Origin: Pictodentalium vernedei
Taxonomy: Eukaryota > Mollusca > Scaphopoda > Dentaliida > Dentaliidae
Direction of reading: 5' to 3'
Assembly (NCBI GenBank): GCA_031216915.1
Contig: CM062288.1
Span: 176,927,919 to 176,991,918, forward strand
DNA: 64,000 nucleotides
Under the pieces are notes generated by a model. The model had not been told where the DNA came from. It made no database searches and was given only the letters and a program-made list of their open reading frames with translations. Of this stretch, positions 1-11,955 are shown piece by piece; positions within the stretch are counted from its first letter, which is position 1; the number at the start of each line of letters is the position of its first letter. A program made the position numbers and the translations under genes.

Positions 1-1556
1 GAGAAATTTTGAAGAAATTTCTTCATATTGCACTAAGTTAAAATTTGGGCTACCATAGCGAGCCCAAATATTAACCTATGGATCCGATTTGAACAAACTT
101 GAATCTGACCCCCCTAGAGATGTTGTATACCAAATATGAAAGAATTCTGACTAGTTGATCTGAAGAAGAAGATTTTGAAGAAATTCCCTCATATTGTATT
201 ATGTTAAATTTTAGGTTCCCATTTGGAGCCCAAATATCAACACAGGCACTCAAATTGAACAAACGTGAATCTGGCCCCCCTAGAGATGTTGTATACCAAA
301 TATGAAAGCATTCCGACTGGTGGATCTGAAAAAGAAGATTTTTAAAGAAATTTCCTCATATCGCACTAAGTAAAAATTTGGGCTACCATAGCAAGCCCAA
401 ATATATACCTAGGGATCTGATTTGAATAAACTTGAACTTGCCCCCCCCCCCCCCCCCCCCCCCTCCCCCCCTTAGAGATGTTGCATACCAAATATGAAAG
501 CATTCTGACTGGTGTATCTGAAGAAGATTTTTTTTTAAATTATCCCCCATACTGAACAAAGTTAAAATTTGGGCATCCATAGGAAGCCCAAATATTAACC
601 AAGGACTTGGTTTGAGCGACCTTGAATCTGACCCTCATAACAATCATGTATTCCAAACATTAAAAGATTCTGACTGGTGGTTCTGAAGAAGATTTTTAAA
701 GAATATTCCCCATATTACCCTATGCTAAAAATTCGGGCTTTATTTTAACAAACTTGTATCTGACCCCCTATGAATGCTGTATACCGAATATCAAAAGATT
801 CTGATGATTGGTTCTGAAGAAAAGATTTTTTTAAATTTTTGCAAATATGCTGACTCAGCATTTTTTTGATGCCCATTACAGAACACCCTGACAAAACCGA
901 TGGCAATTTTTTTTACCATTCAATTCTACTGGTCCAAAGGATACTTCATATCAAGTAACAGCTCTCTGTTCCGTGTGGTTTGGGAAATATGGGAGATTAA
1001 AAATATTTCTATTTTTAGCTCCCAAGGTTCCCATGGGGATGTGGGATTTTTTTTTGGCATGAGTCAAGTACTTATGACCCAATAATACCTCATACCAACT
1101 TTGGTTCAAACCAGACCATGGGTTCAGAAAATAGAAATTTTGGGCGGGCCAAAAATCTTAACCCTCCCATTACAAAGCCAAATATTACTTCACAAACTTT
1201 GTTTGAACAAACTTGATTCTGCACCTCAAAAGGAAGCTCCCTTGATTCTACACCTCAAAAGGAAGCTCCATAGCAAATATCAAGTCGTTGTACACACTGG
1301 TTCATGAGAAGAAGATTTTAAAAATATTTTGGAGCATTTTTCCCCACTCCCTCCCTATGGGGCTGGGCATGCTGAGTTGAACAAAAATGCAATGCCCCTT
1401 CGGGACCATCACTCACACAAACTTTCACTTGAATTGGCCTAGTGGCTTTGGAGGAGAAGACCAAAACAGGGTGCTGACAGATGACAGATGGATGGACGGA
1501 CGACGAACAGAGAGTAATGGGATTAGCTCAGCTTGACTTTGTCAAGATGAGCTAAA
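1..1556. repeat. Dispersed repeat: tandem ~170-bp units plus a unique tail
   Basis: About five imperfect units of roughly 160-180 bp repeat the phrases 'gaacaaacttgaatctgac', 'ataccaaatatgaaag' and 'gatctgaagaagaagatttt' (positions 1-840). A non-tandem tail (840-1556) follows and ends in 'gacggacgacgaacagag' and 'agctcagcttgactttgtc'. The same unit-plus-tail structure recurs at 28588-34424, so this is one dispersed repeat family, cut here by the window edge. A poly-C run sits near 438-475. No coding sequence is supported. Confidence 0.8.
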
Positions 1557-1718
1557 AAGTAAAGACCAAAACATCTGTAATTTCTTTGAAAAAATGTGTT
1601 AAAATGATTTCTAACGAAAAACACCTGTGCATTTCTTTAGGAGGAAATAAATATAATCCTTAATGGAATTGAACAACTTTTACAACAAATATAAGTCATA
1701 AAAGTTTTATTTAAAAAA

Positions 1719-1949
1719 ATTATAAATTTTAAGTAATTTGTATATTTTTTATACTTACCAATGGCCCAGACTAGCTGGTCCAAACTCAAAAAATAATCCA
1801 GGGCCAAACACAAATTTTGTCCCCCAATCCCCAAAATTTGCATGCAAAACCCAAAAATTCAAGTCCTGTCTGGTCCTCCATACTTTTCAGATCTGTGCAA
1901 GCACAGTATCCAGGAAGACATCGAAATTAGCACCAACCATCATTCTTTA
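1719..1949. repeat. DIRS-A left inverted terminal repeat (3' end of element)
   Basis: Reverse complement of 8685-8892, sharing the block around 'ccaatggcccagactagctgg', the 'gggccaaacacaaattttg' block and 'ccaaccatcattcttt'. The 14-bp palindrome kept in the other ITRs is decayed here to CTGTGCAAGCACAG (1893-1906). Confidence 0.9.
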
Positions 1950-2019
1950 TACAGATTGCCTGTTAAATGTTATAAACAGGGGGGAGGTATGAGTGCCCAC
2001 TCATGGGAGGGCCATACTG

Positions 2020-2108
2020 GTCTAGGCCATTGGTAAGTATAAAAAATATACAAATTACTTGAAATTTATAATATTTTTATACAACAACCAATGGCCCAGA
2101 CTAGCTGA
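2020..2108. repeat. DIRS-A internal complementary region (ICR)
   Basis: Read on the minus strand, this segment is the right terminus ('...cattggttgttgtataaaaat') joined directly to the left terminus ('ataaatttcaagtaatttg...'). It is therefore a complementary copy of the circle junction. In DIRS-1 such a region templates completion of the ends. The join places the outer ends at about 1719-1722 and 8889-8892. Confidence 0.85.
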
Positions 2109-2749
2109 ATCGTAAAAAAGGCTGGAGGGCCTAGGACTTAAAAGGAAAATCCAATCTCTCAATTACTTCAGTAAAGGATATCTCCTACAGGAGAATAGGA
2201 GACAATAGGAAATATATATGTCTTTCTCCTTTATGAGAAAAGAGAAAGGCATAACATCAACAATGTAATTGAGTATTACATAATATACAATTCTCCATTA
2301 ATGCCAGCATAACCCGTTATGCTAATTTGGTGAAGGAAAACCAATATATAAAAATGGTCCAGAAATGAGACTTTTTATACTCATTTAAAAGTGTCCAAGG
2401 ATTGTATATTAAAGGCCGTTTGACATGTGACATATACAAATGCTTCACAGTGAGCTACACTTTAAAAACCATACATAAATGAGACATAGCTATTGTTTCA
2501 CACCGAGCTACACATTAAAACCATCCCAGCACCGACTCAAGACTACTGACACTGGCGGTGGTCTTCCCTTGCTTTTCACTATAAAGCCAGATGATGACAA
2601 GGGAAACCCACCCCCCCCCCCCCCTCTTCCCCTTGTTCTGAGGTACATATCTGCAGAACGAAGAGTGCAGCGGAACAGCGTCAATGCTGGAACAGGCAGC
2701 CTAAATAACTATAGATGTAACCATTACTGGACAACATTCTGAGCAACAA

Positions 2750-3765
2750 AAAGAGGACCCAAAGATCTAAGGTCACCGGAGATGGACTCTATAATTTCTC
2801 AGTTAAAACTTGGTAAATGAAGAGGGCTGTGTCCAGTATGCAGCCTTCATGAATTCAGTAATGGCTATACTGTTAGAATAAGCCCAAGAAGTGGACACTG
2901 CTCTAACCTGATGCACTGATATCTTATTAATAGAACGTTGATCCGAAGATAGATTTTCATAGGCAATGTGTATTGCCAACTAAATCCATCTAGCGACTGA
3001 ATGAACAGGAATATCCTTTCTGTTTGGAATCAATGAAAGAAAGAAATGTTTTCTTCCTTTTCTAATAAAATCTGATCGACTGACTGGACACAGCAAAGGT
3101 CTATAGTTATCGGAGGATGCTAGAGCCTTAATGATAATAGGCTCCGGCTGCTTGTCCGGAATCTGATTCTTAGCCAAAAATCCCACTTCCGTAGTGAGGG
3201 TAATGGTATTACCCACACTATGGTAGTGCGATTCATCAACAGATAAGGCATGAAGTTCACTGACTCTTCCAGCAGATGCAAAGGCTAAGAGAAATGCTGT
3301 TTTATAGGTCAGGAATGTGAACTCTATGATATCCAACGGCTCAAACAGAGCTTCTTTGAGCTTCAACAGAACCCAAGCCAAATTCCATTTAGGAATTAAT
3401 CTGAGGGTTCTAGGTCTATTGATAGAGAAATTTCTAACTAGCTTGGATAATGAAGTATTTGATCCAATAGCCAAGTCATCATGATGAGCATAAGTATCAG
3501 ATAACATAGACCTATAGCCCTTAATAATGACAGGCTGCAGTTTGAGACTGTCAAACAAGTTGACCAAGAAATCAGCAATATTTGGTATGGACGGATCGTA
3601 TATGTCTATCGACTGATCCTTACATCAACGGAAGAAAACCCTCCACTTTGCTGCATAATTCAACGAAGAGGAGGCCCTCCTGCAGTTAGAAATTACGTCC
3701 ACTGCACATCCTGTAAAACACTTTCCGTGCAGGAAGGACCGCACAACGGAAATACGTGAAGGTTG
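2750..3765 (-). pseudogene. Tyrosine recombinase (YR) of DIRS-A, inactivated
   Basis: This would cut and rejoin DNA to integrate the circular DIRS intermediate. The longest open part (2980-3567, 195 codons) carries the first catalytic arginine in 'AGRVSELHAL'. After a TAG at 2980-2982 the same frame continues to the HxxR box, seen as 'HQVRAVSTSWA' (His codon 2911-2913, Arg codon 2902-2904). The next expected motif is the catalytic tyrosine 'FYLR'. Copy B has TAC there (14473-14475), but this copy has TAA (2803-2805). An N-terminal part runs upstream to about 3760 ('NYAAKWRVFF') and has a further TGA stop. The family assignment is firm. The enzyme is dead, with at least three stops, one at the nucleophile. 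Confidence 0.88.
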
Positions 3766-3769
3766 AGAC

Positions 3770-5780
3770 CTACTGGGTTGCAGTGCACAGGACTTCCCCT
3801 GATAAAGAAGGTCTTCTCATGGGGAAAGCTTCCGGGGAACGTCCCCTAACAGACACCTGAGAAGATTGATCCAAGGTTTCTGTGACAACAGAGGTGCTAC
3901 GAGCAGAATTTTGCAATGAGACTGTTTGATCTTTAACAGAATCTTCTGACTCAACAGAGTTGGAGGATACGCAAATCCTATCATTCCGTCCCATGAGATC
4001 GACTGAGCGTCTACTGCATACACTCGACGAGCTGGGCATGGCGACACGAACATCGACAACTGATTGTTCAGGTGTGTCGCAAAAAGATCTATCATGGGGA
4101 GATCCTACTGGTAGCAAATCTGTGTGAATATTCACCTGTTGAGAGTCCATTCCAATGGTAACAGGCAAACTTTCCGAGAGAGCGAGTCTGCTAGTACATT
4201 GAGATGACCCAGTATATGATGGACAGAGAGATGAACGCCATGATTCAGGACGTATAGAAGAATCCTCTCCGTTAATTCGCATAACGAATTCGAAAGAGTG
4301 CCACCTTGGTTCCTGATGTAAGCAACTACTGTTGAATTGTCCGACTGGATTTGAACGTGGACGTTCGCTATTATGCGAACCCAATGTTGAAGTGCTAGCC
4401 ATATTGACATCATCTCTTTGATGTTTATGTGCTTCTCAAGGAACCAAGAGTCCCAAAGACCCTGACACTTCAAGTCTGCAGGACTTAGGGTCGTGCCCCA
4501 GCCTGTCTGACTCGCATCCGTCATAATCGTGAAAGCCAGATCCGGCAGTTGCAGTGAAACTCCCTGAGTTAACCAATGAAGATCTGCCCAAATCTGAACC
4601 TTTTGTTTTACTAGGTTTGTTAAAACAATACTGGTTTCGAGCGAATGCGTCTTCACGCCAGTTCTGAGAAAAGAATATCTGGAGGGAACGCGTGCGCAGA
4701 CGGCCCATCGGAATAAGATCCACAGCCGCTCCACACAGCTCCATCAGTTGCATGAATTCCCTTGCTGTTAATGCGTGTGAGTGTAGACAAAAGTGAGCAT
4801 AACAACTAATTTTGTTCTGGGTAACGGCAGACGAACCAGATTGTTGTGAGTCTCGAAACTCATTCCTAAGTGAGTGAACGACTTGGACGGAGCTAGATCT
4901 GTCTTTTCCTCGTTTATAATGAAACCGAGACGTCAGAGTAATAGAAGTAAACTCTGAACATCGTTCTGAAGTATAATTCTGGAATAGAAGCAGACTCTGA
5001 ACATCATTCTGAAGTATAATTCTGTTGCCGTATCTCTGCAGAATGTCGTCCAAGTTAAGCAGACGTTACCACAGATGAATGAGCTTGGAAGTATGACATT
5101 ACCGAGTTCATTATTCGAGTGAATGCCCAGGGAGCCAGGTACAGACCAAAGTACATTGCTCTGAACTGATAAACCTTCCTTGTAAGGTGAACTGCAGGTA
5201 CTTTCTGAATGCCAGATGTACCAAGACATGAAAGTAAACGTCCTTTAGATCTATGCTTGCTGCATAGTCGTTCACTCGAATGCTTGCTCTAACCAGCCGA
5301 ATGGTCTCCATATTGAACTCTGGAGCCACGATAAGCTTGTTTATCCAGCTCAAGTCTATTACTGGTAGGAACGAGCTGTCTGGCTTCAGTATGAGGAACA
5401 GATGACTGTAAAAACCTTGAGAATTTTTATTCTTGACGACCTCTATTGCTTCCTTTAATAAAAGAGCCTGTACCTCCGCTAGGAGAGACTCTCTTTTGAA
5501 AGGATCTGCCAGAAGATTTGTCCAACGTGGACTTCTCGTTAGTGGGGGGTTTCGCTCGGAATGATAGCTGTAGACCATCCGAGACTACACTTCTCACCCA
5601 CTGATCTTCCGTGACAGCTATCCAGTTTCTCACGAAGTTTGATAACTTTCTGCCAAACGGCAAGCAATAGAGGTCTTGAACATCACCTGTAGGTCTTGCA
5701 AGGCTTACAGGAGGAGAAACTACGTCCTCCCCGCGAAGATCCTCGCCCCGTCGGCTAAGGGGCATCTGACCGATAGTCCC
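3770..5780 (-). pseudogene. Reverse transcriptase-RNase H of DIRS-A, frameshifted
   Basis: Copies element RNA into DNA. The N-terminal RT region is readable at 5427-5765 ('LSNFVRNWIAVTEDQW'), then a frame change leads to 5111-5578, which has motif A as 'SIDLKDVYFHV'. The YxDD box at about 5045-5060 has a one-base insertion, giving TAA-CTT where copy B has TAC-TTG (YLDD). A tandem duplication of about 46 bp follows at 4930-5025 and is absent from B. The RNase H region is open at 4132-4734 and ends in the DIRS-typical 'HHILGHLNVLADSLSRK'. Below it, down to 3770, is a Ser-rich linker leading towards YR. No intact polymerase can be made. Confidence 0.88.
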
Positions 5781-7839
5781 GATCAGACCTACACCCCTTT
5801 CCCTGAGTCGCTATATTGATGACCTCCGGAGTAACTGTATGATGGCTGCTTCTTGTACCCTCATGAGGAGTTCCCTTTCGATGAATTTGATTTGGAAAAT
5901 CCTCCTTTACTCCAGCCTGCAGAAGCGGGTTGTTGAGACGCCGATTTCAAAAGCACAGCACTGGACGCTTTCTTAGTGGCCTGTTCATAAACTAATGAAA
6001 GCTTGTCATCAAAAATAGTACGTCCGGAGACCAGAGTGACCCGGAGAGAGCTTTCCACCTTGTTATCTATAAGTGATGATGACGCAAGGGCAGCATCACG
6101 TCTTATTAACTCCAGATTTGCCACTGTCAGGGCGGAGTTATATGTGGTATACATGATTACCCTGGAAAGAACTCTAAGGGAGGTACGCACATACTCAAAT
6201 TCCTTTCCATTGAGACCTTGTAACATAGCTCATGGAGATTATCTGCATAGGACATAGCATTCAAATTCGCTCTATTTGATGAAATTGCAGTTTCCAAATA
6301 CATCTGAGCGAATACTGAATGAAGCAGTTCACGATATATCTAAATTCCCAGCCTGCTCATCCAAACGTAGTAGATCTCTCTGAACATCTTCTCCAACCGT
6401 TTTAAATGAACGTGATCCAAGGAACGGTATGTTTATGGAAGATGTTGACAAGAAACCACTTTTTTTCCTTGCACTCGAGAGGTTAAATATGGCGTCATCT
6501 ACATGGCCGGAGGCCTGCGACACCTGCCTAGACTGAACCAGGAAAGAAAGGACTTCTTCCTTCCTCTGTATAAAGTCTGCTTCTAAAGTTGCCAGCAGTT
6601 TCTCTCTTGTTGTCGCAGTACTCTGATCTCTGATTCGGTGGAACAAATTCAGGGTAGTATTGATGGATGAAATACATCGCAACTATGTGTTGTTCCGAAA
6701 GGGGAGGGTAATCCTCTTCCTTATCCCTTTCACCATCCGAGTGAATCAGTAGCGCATCTCGGTCCATTACATCTACGTGAACAGACGACTGGACCGACCC
6801 AGCACTGTCCGACAGCTCAGATTCTGAGTCCGAGGGAGGTTGTTCCTGCACTTGCTGGGATGCTGCGGTCAGCTGCACAATCTGCGACAGCAAGTCTGTT
6901 ATCGAGGCCTGAGGAGCAGTGGTCTTCCTTTTCTTAGCCGCTTGCTGCTCCTGGGACGGCGTTCCGGAGATGGATCTCTTCTCCAAACGTCCCGATGATC
7001 GAGGCCTCGTCTCCTTAGCTACTGGATGGTCCGACTTCATGGGCGAAGAGTGGTCTCTTCTTCGTGCAAATGGCCGGATATCCGAAGTCGGGTAGCTAGG
7101 ATGCGGTCGTGTGGGCATTGTGATCGTAGCGGAAGAAGCCATGACTGTAGCTGAGGCCGGCTGCAGTCTAGACAGAGCATCCTGAGCGGCAGGTGTGGAC
7201 ATATGCTCCATTTTTCGTAACATCTGGCCCCAGATGTTGCTGGGTTAGAGAGGGACCTCTCCCGTTTGCGGCCTTGTCAGACCTCGCTGAGCCTCCCGAC
7301 AAAAAACTTGCTGGCTTCTTCCCTAGTTCCGTAATTGCTGGGTGAGCTTGTTTTGATTTTAAGGTGCTCGCTCTGCCCACTACACTTCCTTTGACCGCAA
7401 TGCACATACCTGGTGTCACGGCTCTCATGGACGGAGTAACCGCTTCACCGGTAGAGCTAGCTGATGGCAAGGGATTAAAACCACCAGTCAGTGGCTTTAT
7501 CCCCTGCCTAATATTCAAGAGCACCTTAGCAGCTAGCTCTGTTTGCTCATCAGAGCGCGACGACGGTAGTACACTTTTGGTAGGTGTCACATAACCATCA
7601 CCATGTTCTTATTCCTCTGAAAGAGAAACTGAAAAACTTGAGTGACCCTGCGTCGAGATAACCGGCATCGGCTTCTCACCGCTAACAACATACCGTGCCA
7701 CTCGCATCCAATGTTTGTCATCCCAATCAACACGTGCAGGACAAGAATTCGTAGGAGTACATCAACTACAAGCAAGGCAACACGTATGTAAATCCGAGGA
7801 AGACTTCCTTGCCTTGCATTTTGAGCAATAAGATTTCAT
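5781..7839 (-). pseudogene. gag-like ORF1 of DIRS-A, interrupted
   Basis: Probable nucleic-acid-binding structural protein of the element. The start codon is at 7837-7839, in the same context as the intact start in copy B. The first residues form a Cys-rich knot ('YCSKCKARKSSSDLH', then CC and C pairs). A TGA replaces the Arg codon of copy B early on, at about 7760. Further reading segments are 7168-7590, 6528-7223 (Ser/Pro-rich, acidic), 6329-6682 and 5861-6226. There are several frame changes. Assignment as gag rests on position, the Cys-rich start and equivalence to copy B; no capsid fold can be proved by eye. Confidence 0.75.
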
Positions 7840-8684
7840 AATTAATCAAAATCAAGTCGATCAAACTCCAACAAACTCCAAATAAATATATAAAAAAGAT
7901 ACATAATAATCAACAATCAAAACTGAAATCGAAAAATTAAATTCAAAAAATTTTCCGAAATTTTTTTGACAAAAACCCAAGTTACCAAAGGGAACATGAA
8001 GAGCCCAAGGGCATCCCGATAGAGCCTACGTGTGGACAAAATTCCAAAAATTATTGCTACACTACTGGAATATTAAAACGTATCTTACAACAATCCTACA
8101 TATATTTAAGGACATTGCCAATGTAAACGTCAAGGAAAACCAGAAACAAGACATCGGGCACAGAATAAAAAAAAAGTCAGTAACAGATTTTAAAGCTACC
8201 CAATGTAAAGCAAGATCTTCAAATGAAGAAAAAATGATACATCGGATAGAAGATGCATGACTCAAATGAACCAACACACCTAGGGTGAGGGCGTAACCAT
8301 GGAGATATACAGAATAAAATTTTGTAATACATGTTAAACTCCAAAGAAATTTAATAAAAAATTTTAATAAAAATAAGCCAAAAAGCTTGGGAGTTTAACA
8401 GGAGGGCTTCAAGGAAGGATAGGGAACGAACACTTAACAAACAGTGGATTAATCATTTGCAAGAATGATGACGTCAGGCGTATGTCCTGAAATTGGGAAA
8501 CATGAAATAATTTTTATAATTATTATAAAGTTACTGCCCTGAACGTTTCTCACCACCGTTGTTCACTTCCATCATCCATTTAAGTCCTTGTATCCACCAA
8601 TTTTACCACTGATTTGTGTCTGGCATCCTCAAAAAAGGAGATTTAAAAGCACAGATGTCAGTTCAATGTTGCTGAATTTAGGGG

Positions 8685-8892
8685 CAAAGAATGATGGCTG
8701 GCGCCAATTTCGGTGTCTTCCTGGATACTGCGCATGCGCAGATCTGAAAAGTATGGAGGACCAGACAGGACTTGAATTTTTCGGTTTTGCATGCAAATTT
8801 TGGGGATTGGGGAGCAAAATTTGTGTTTGGCACTGGATTAATTTTTGAGTTAGCACCAGCTAGTCTGGACCATTGGTTGTTGTATAAAAATA
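8685..8892. repeat. DIRS-A right inverted terminal repeat (5' end of element)
   Basis: Inverted copy of 1719-1949. It begins at 'aaagaatgatggctggcgcc' and ends at 'ttgttgtataaaaata'. In the DIRS layout this end holds the promoter for the minus-strand transcript. Confidence 0.9.
8728..8741. promoter_or_regulatory. NRF1-like palindrome CTGCGCATGCGCAG in DIRS-A ITR
   Basis: A perfect 14-bp palindrome that matches the known NRF1 site (YGCGCAYGCGCR). The same 14 bp occur at the equivalent place in both ITRs of B (13571-13584, 18267-18280) and of C (21125-21138, 27718-27731). The nearby GGCGCC, within 'ttGGCGCCaa' in copy B, resembles an E2F-type site. A promoter role is inferred. Confidence 0.55.
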
Positions 8893-9975
8893 CAACTTAA
8901 TATAAACTGTAACCAGAGAATATGGAGTCCACTCAATAGTAAAATAAGATCAAATGTTAAAAAAATGGTGATTGAAAATACAAGAATGAAGCAATGAAAA
9001 ACTTCAACTTGTTAAAAAAAACTTTTAGTCTGAAACTTTAAACTTAAGCTTAAAGGCCGAAGATTTTTATATATTTTTGCTACACTTTGACAGGACATAT
9101 CTTGTGACTTGTTGCTGTTTCTAGGAAAGCTGTACAGGCAGCCAAGACTTTCCCAGAAACAACTGGCAAAGTACTTAGAATGTAACTTACAAATTTATCA
9201 TCCAGAGACAGCATACTGGGGCACCTGTACTCCTGCAGCAAAAGTGATCAAAGTCAGTACTTGCCTGCAGATGTATTCAAAAGAAGTGAGCTGCATTTAG
9301 AACACAGTGTACCTTTGTTAAATGAATAGACACTTTGCCAGTAAAGAAATATTCTTTTAACAAAAGTATTCAATTGACATGAATTTGATCATTGCTCTGT
9401 ATTCCAGTGATAAACTGAGTATTTATTCCATTAGATCTTGTTTGACAGAACTTACACAGTTCTGTCAAACAAGACATAACAGAACAAATAGTTATAATGG
9501 ATATAAGGAGGATAAAGAAGTCTATAAATGCAGGGGGGAGGAAAACCACTGCAGACACAAGGTGGGTAATTAGAAGTAATTTTTCTCAAATTTTTTTTTT
9601 ATAAATTACATCAATCCAAATCAAGCAAAATATTCTAGAACATTCCTTAGACCACCTGAATATAAGTATCCACATTTATCTATTGACTATAATGTAAATG
9701 GATATTTGATTGGTCAAGAGATAAACAATATAAACCCGTACCATGTGGAAAACATCAGAACCCATGATATTTCCGCTCACCCACACGAAAAAGTTTCTGT
9801 ATCGTTTCTTTGTCTCATTCTAGAATTTCATATCATGTGTTGACGCCATTAAGCAGAAGTAAATATCGTGGCATTAAATTGATTTTAGTTTATACCATGC
9901 TTCCCTACCAAACAAATAGGATCAGAGTATGTGCAAACATTGACAGTCTTACCGTTAGTTTCAATAGATAGAATC
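8893..9975. other. Non-coding stretch with one short hairpin
   Basis: No exon or conserved ORF is recognised. The only clear structure is a hairpin at 9436-9474 (TCTTGTTTGACAGAACT and its inverse), which shares its core with the larger hairpin at 58424-58527. It is presumably intron of the IGSF9-like gene. Confidence 0.5.
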
Positions 9976-10108
9976 GTCACCCCATGTCTGTTCACAAAGT
10001 ACAGGTTTTTTCCTGTCCTCAGCCAGCAATATCCCAAGAGGCCAAATATATATATGGCTGGCTTCGGGTATGTAAAAACCTGTTCTACGTGATCAGACAT
10101 GGGGTAAC
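9976..10108. repeat. Foldback element
   Basis: Inverted arms begin 'gtcaccccatgtctg' and end 'cagacatggggtaac', with further pairing through 'acaggttttt'/'aaaaacctgt' and 'cagccagc'/'ggctggc'. The centre is an AT-rich loop. It looks like a small non-autonomous inverted-repeat element; no target duplication could be fixed. Confidence 0.6.
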
Positions 10109-10636
10109 TAATAGCATCTCTGTTTCAGCTCTTTTTTATTTATCTTTCTCTTATACTGATTATTTTCTGTTTTACTTTCATTCTAGCCAGGCAATACCAC
10201 TGTATTTTAATTTCAAGGGACAATTTAAAGTAGTTATATATAAAAAATATAGCAATTATAAATTGCGTTTCAATTTTTTTCTGCACATCCTTAGCCAACC
10301 ACCCCACTTCTCACATCAATTTTCAACATTTTTTCCTACCTTCTATAATTCTAAGGGGTCTAAAGTATCCCAAACACTTTCTATTCATCAAAATTAGTGA
10401 GTATGAACTTCAGCATTCTTTTAAGTGATGAAAATGAAGTAAAAAGCTCAATTTGGAAAATGTTTGCTAAAGATGACAAATAACGGTCTTCAGCCTTTAT
10501 GGAACCAACCATCCTGGGGACCATGTGTCTTTCAACTTTTTGACCCCCCACCCCCTGCACCCACCCACTCCTGCTAAATGTAGAAAATTCACTGATTATC
10601 AGTGTAATTCTTTGATGGATCAAAATTTTTATTCAA

Positions 10637-10889
10637 TTAAATCTTTACCTGACACAAAATGCAGACAACACTTGAACACAAAATTCCTGAATAACCAATT
10701 TTTTTCATTTTTCCTGTCAAAAACATAGCTTATGATCCCTCACTGGAATGAGCTCAATTTGCTCATTCCAATGAGGGGTCATAAGCTATATTTTGGAGAC
10801 AAAAAAATGAAAAAAATAATGAAAACTGAAAGGTGATTTTTGTGAATAGCGCTGGGCAGTTTTGGCTGTTCCATTGGGTAAAGGGTTAA
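10637..10889. mobile_element. TTAA-flanked hairpin MITE, copy 1
   Basis: TTAA at both edges, then 'atctttacct' at the left and 'attgggtaaagggttaa' at the right. A central palindrome (about 10722-10790) has 'cattccaatgaggggtcataagctat' and its inverse. The same family is at 15957-16163, 39140-39301, 41612-41852, 49145-49394 and 60649-60863. TTAA targets are typical of piggyBac- and Kolobok-type transposases; which one is not decidable here. Confidence 0.75.
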
Positions 10890-11014
10890 GAGTAATTTAT
10901 TCTATAATCTACATGCAAATAACAGATCCAATAATTTGGATATTGGAAGTAATATGTAATTAACAGGGTTATTCAATGAAGAATTATGTAGGCATCCTAG
11001 TATCATATCCTTAC

Positions 11015-11190
11015 CAGAAGTATGAGCCCTCACTCGCTCACTGAACATTCCATCGCCATACTGGTTTCTAGATAGCACCATAAATTCATATAATGTGTCT
11101 GGTTCTAAATTATGTACAGTAAAACTTTTGGCACCATTTGGTAGTCTTATTGTCTGCCACTGGTCGCTGTCTCTAGCTAAATTTCTATAC
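11015..11190 (-). CDS. IGSF9/turtle-like gene: exon for second half of FN3 domain 1
   Basis: A 176-nt exon with acceptor 'tttttag' at its upper edge and donor GTAAGG at its lower edge. Its first base completes the TGG (Trp) codon left by the exon at 35581-35692. The peptide starts 'YRNLARDSDQW' and contains 'LEPDTLYEFMVLSRNQYG', the F-G region of a fibronectin type III domain, followed by 'FSERVRAHT'. It ends in phase 1. The upstream intron is 24.4 kb and holds DIRS-B, DIRS-C, the hAT-like element and the PIN-CXC element. FN3 domains of IGSF9/turtle lie outside the membrane, next to the Ig array. The following exon must lie below 11015 or outside the window; none was found. Confidence 0.9.
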
Positions 11191-11955
11191 CTAAAAATGG
11201 TAGATATAAAAGTGAAGTTTGTTGAACATTGCTAGATACTGAATTCCACCAAAAATTCTTATGGAAAAAACTGCTGGAAGTAATGTAATGGCTGAATGGT
11301 CTTGACCATGGAATGTTTTGAACTTTGATGGCTATGTTTGATGAAAATAAAATAACTTTTAGCAATATAACAGCTAAAGAACTCAGTTTCAGATCAGGCA
11401 AACAATGTTTTTTCCTAAAATTTAAATTTATTCCAAAAATATAGCCCATTATTGATATGAGTGTATTAAAATAGCTTGTAAGTTTGTTTTGAAACAAGAC
11501 TGAATTGGCTAAATTTCTAATTGCATTATGAGAAAAATTTACTACTAAATTTCAGTATTTTGATATCAGTGTGTTGGAGGTTATCACATATGCCATTTAT
11601 GAAAGATGCCAATCTGTTTGCTAAATGATGTAAGATGCCAATCTGTTTGCTAAATGTTAATTTCGGTCCCTGGTCTATACTCTGGAATGACAATACAGAA
11701 TATATGTGTATTGGTACTTTCCCCAGGGCATACAGGAGTGATTCCTCCTTGCCCTCAAGTAACTGGGACAAAGGGAAACAAGTGCAATGCCATGGGATGG
11801 TCAATCCATAAGCCATCCAAGTCCAACAAGGGGAATAACTCTCAAAGAAATACTAGGACACAGCTGATTCGCTTGTTCATGATATTATCACCAAAAAAAA
11901 ATATTGAAAAGTTTTCTTTGAAATGTGATAACAAGAAAGCCTAAGTACATAAGGA
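11191..11955. other. Intron sequence with a half-hairpin relic
   Basis: No coding signal. Positions about 11496-11590 ('acaagactgaattggctaaatttctaattg') match one arm and the flank of the hairpin at 58424-58590, so this is a solo arm of that family. A short direct duplication 'aagatgccaatctgtttgctaaatg' lies at about 11603-11657. Confidence 0.5.

Larger units (their letters stand above)
1719..8892 (-). mobile_element. DIRS-type retrotransposon, copy A (near full length, decayed)
   Basis: This 7.2-kb element has the DIRS layout read on the minus strand: Cys-rich gag-like ORF, reverse transcriptase-RNase H, then tyrosine recombinase. It is bounded by inverted terminal repeats of about 210-230 bp (1719-1949 against 8685-8892). 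An internal complementary region (2020-2108) repeats the joined outer ends, which is the hallmark of DIRS replication through a circle. It lies in the same orientation as the IGSF9-like gene and downstream of its last visible exon. Frameshifts, stops and an internal duplication in RT show it is not autonomous. It is the same family as copy B (13399-18438), which serves as a comparison for the mutations. Confidence 0.92.

Noticed and set aside
1719-8892. LTR retrotransposon or endogenous retrovirus
   Set aside because: Terminal repeats are inverted, there is a tyrosine recombinase instead of a DDE integrase, no protease motif, and an ICR is present; all fit DIRS.
8893-11014. Search for the second FN3, membrane or cytoplasmic exons of the IGSF9-like gene
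   Set aside because: No FN3 motif with flanking splice sites was found here or at 1-1718, so these exons are probably left of the window.
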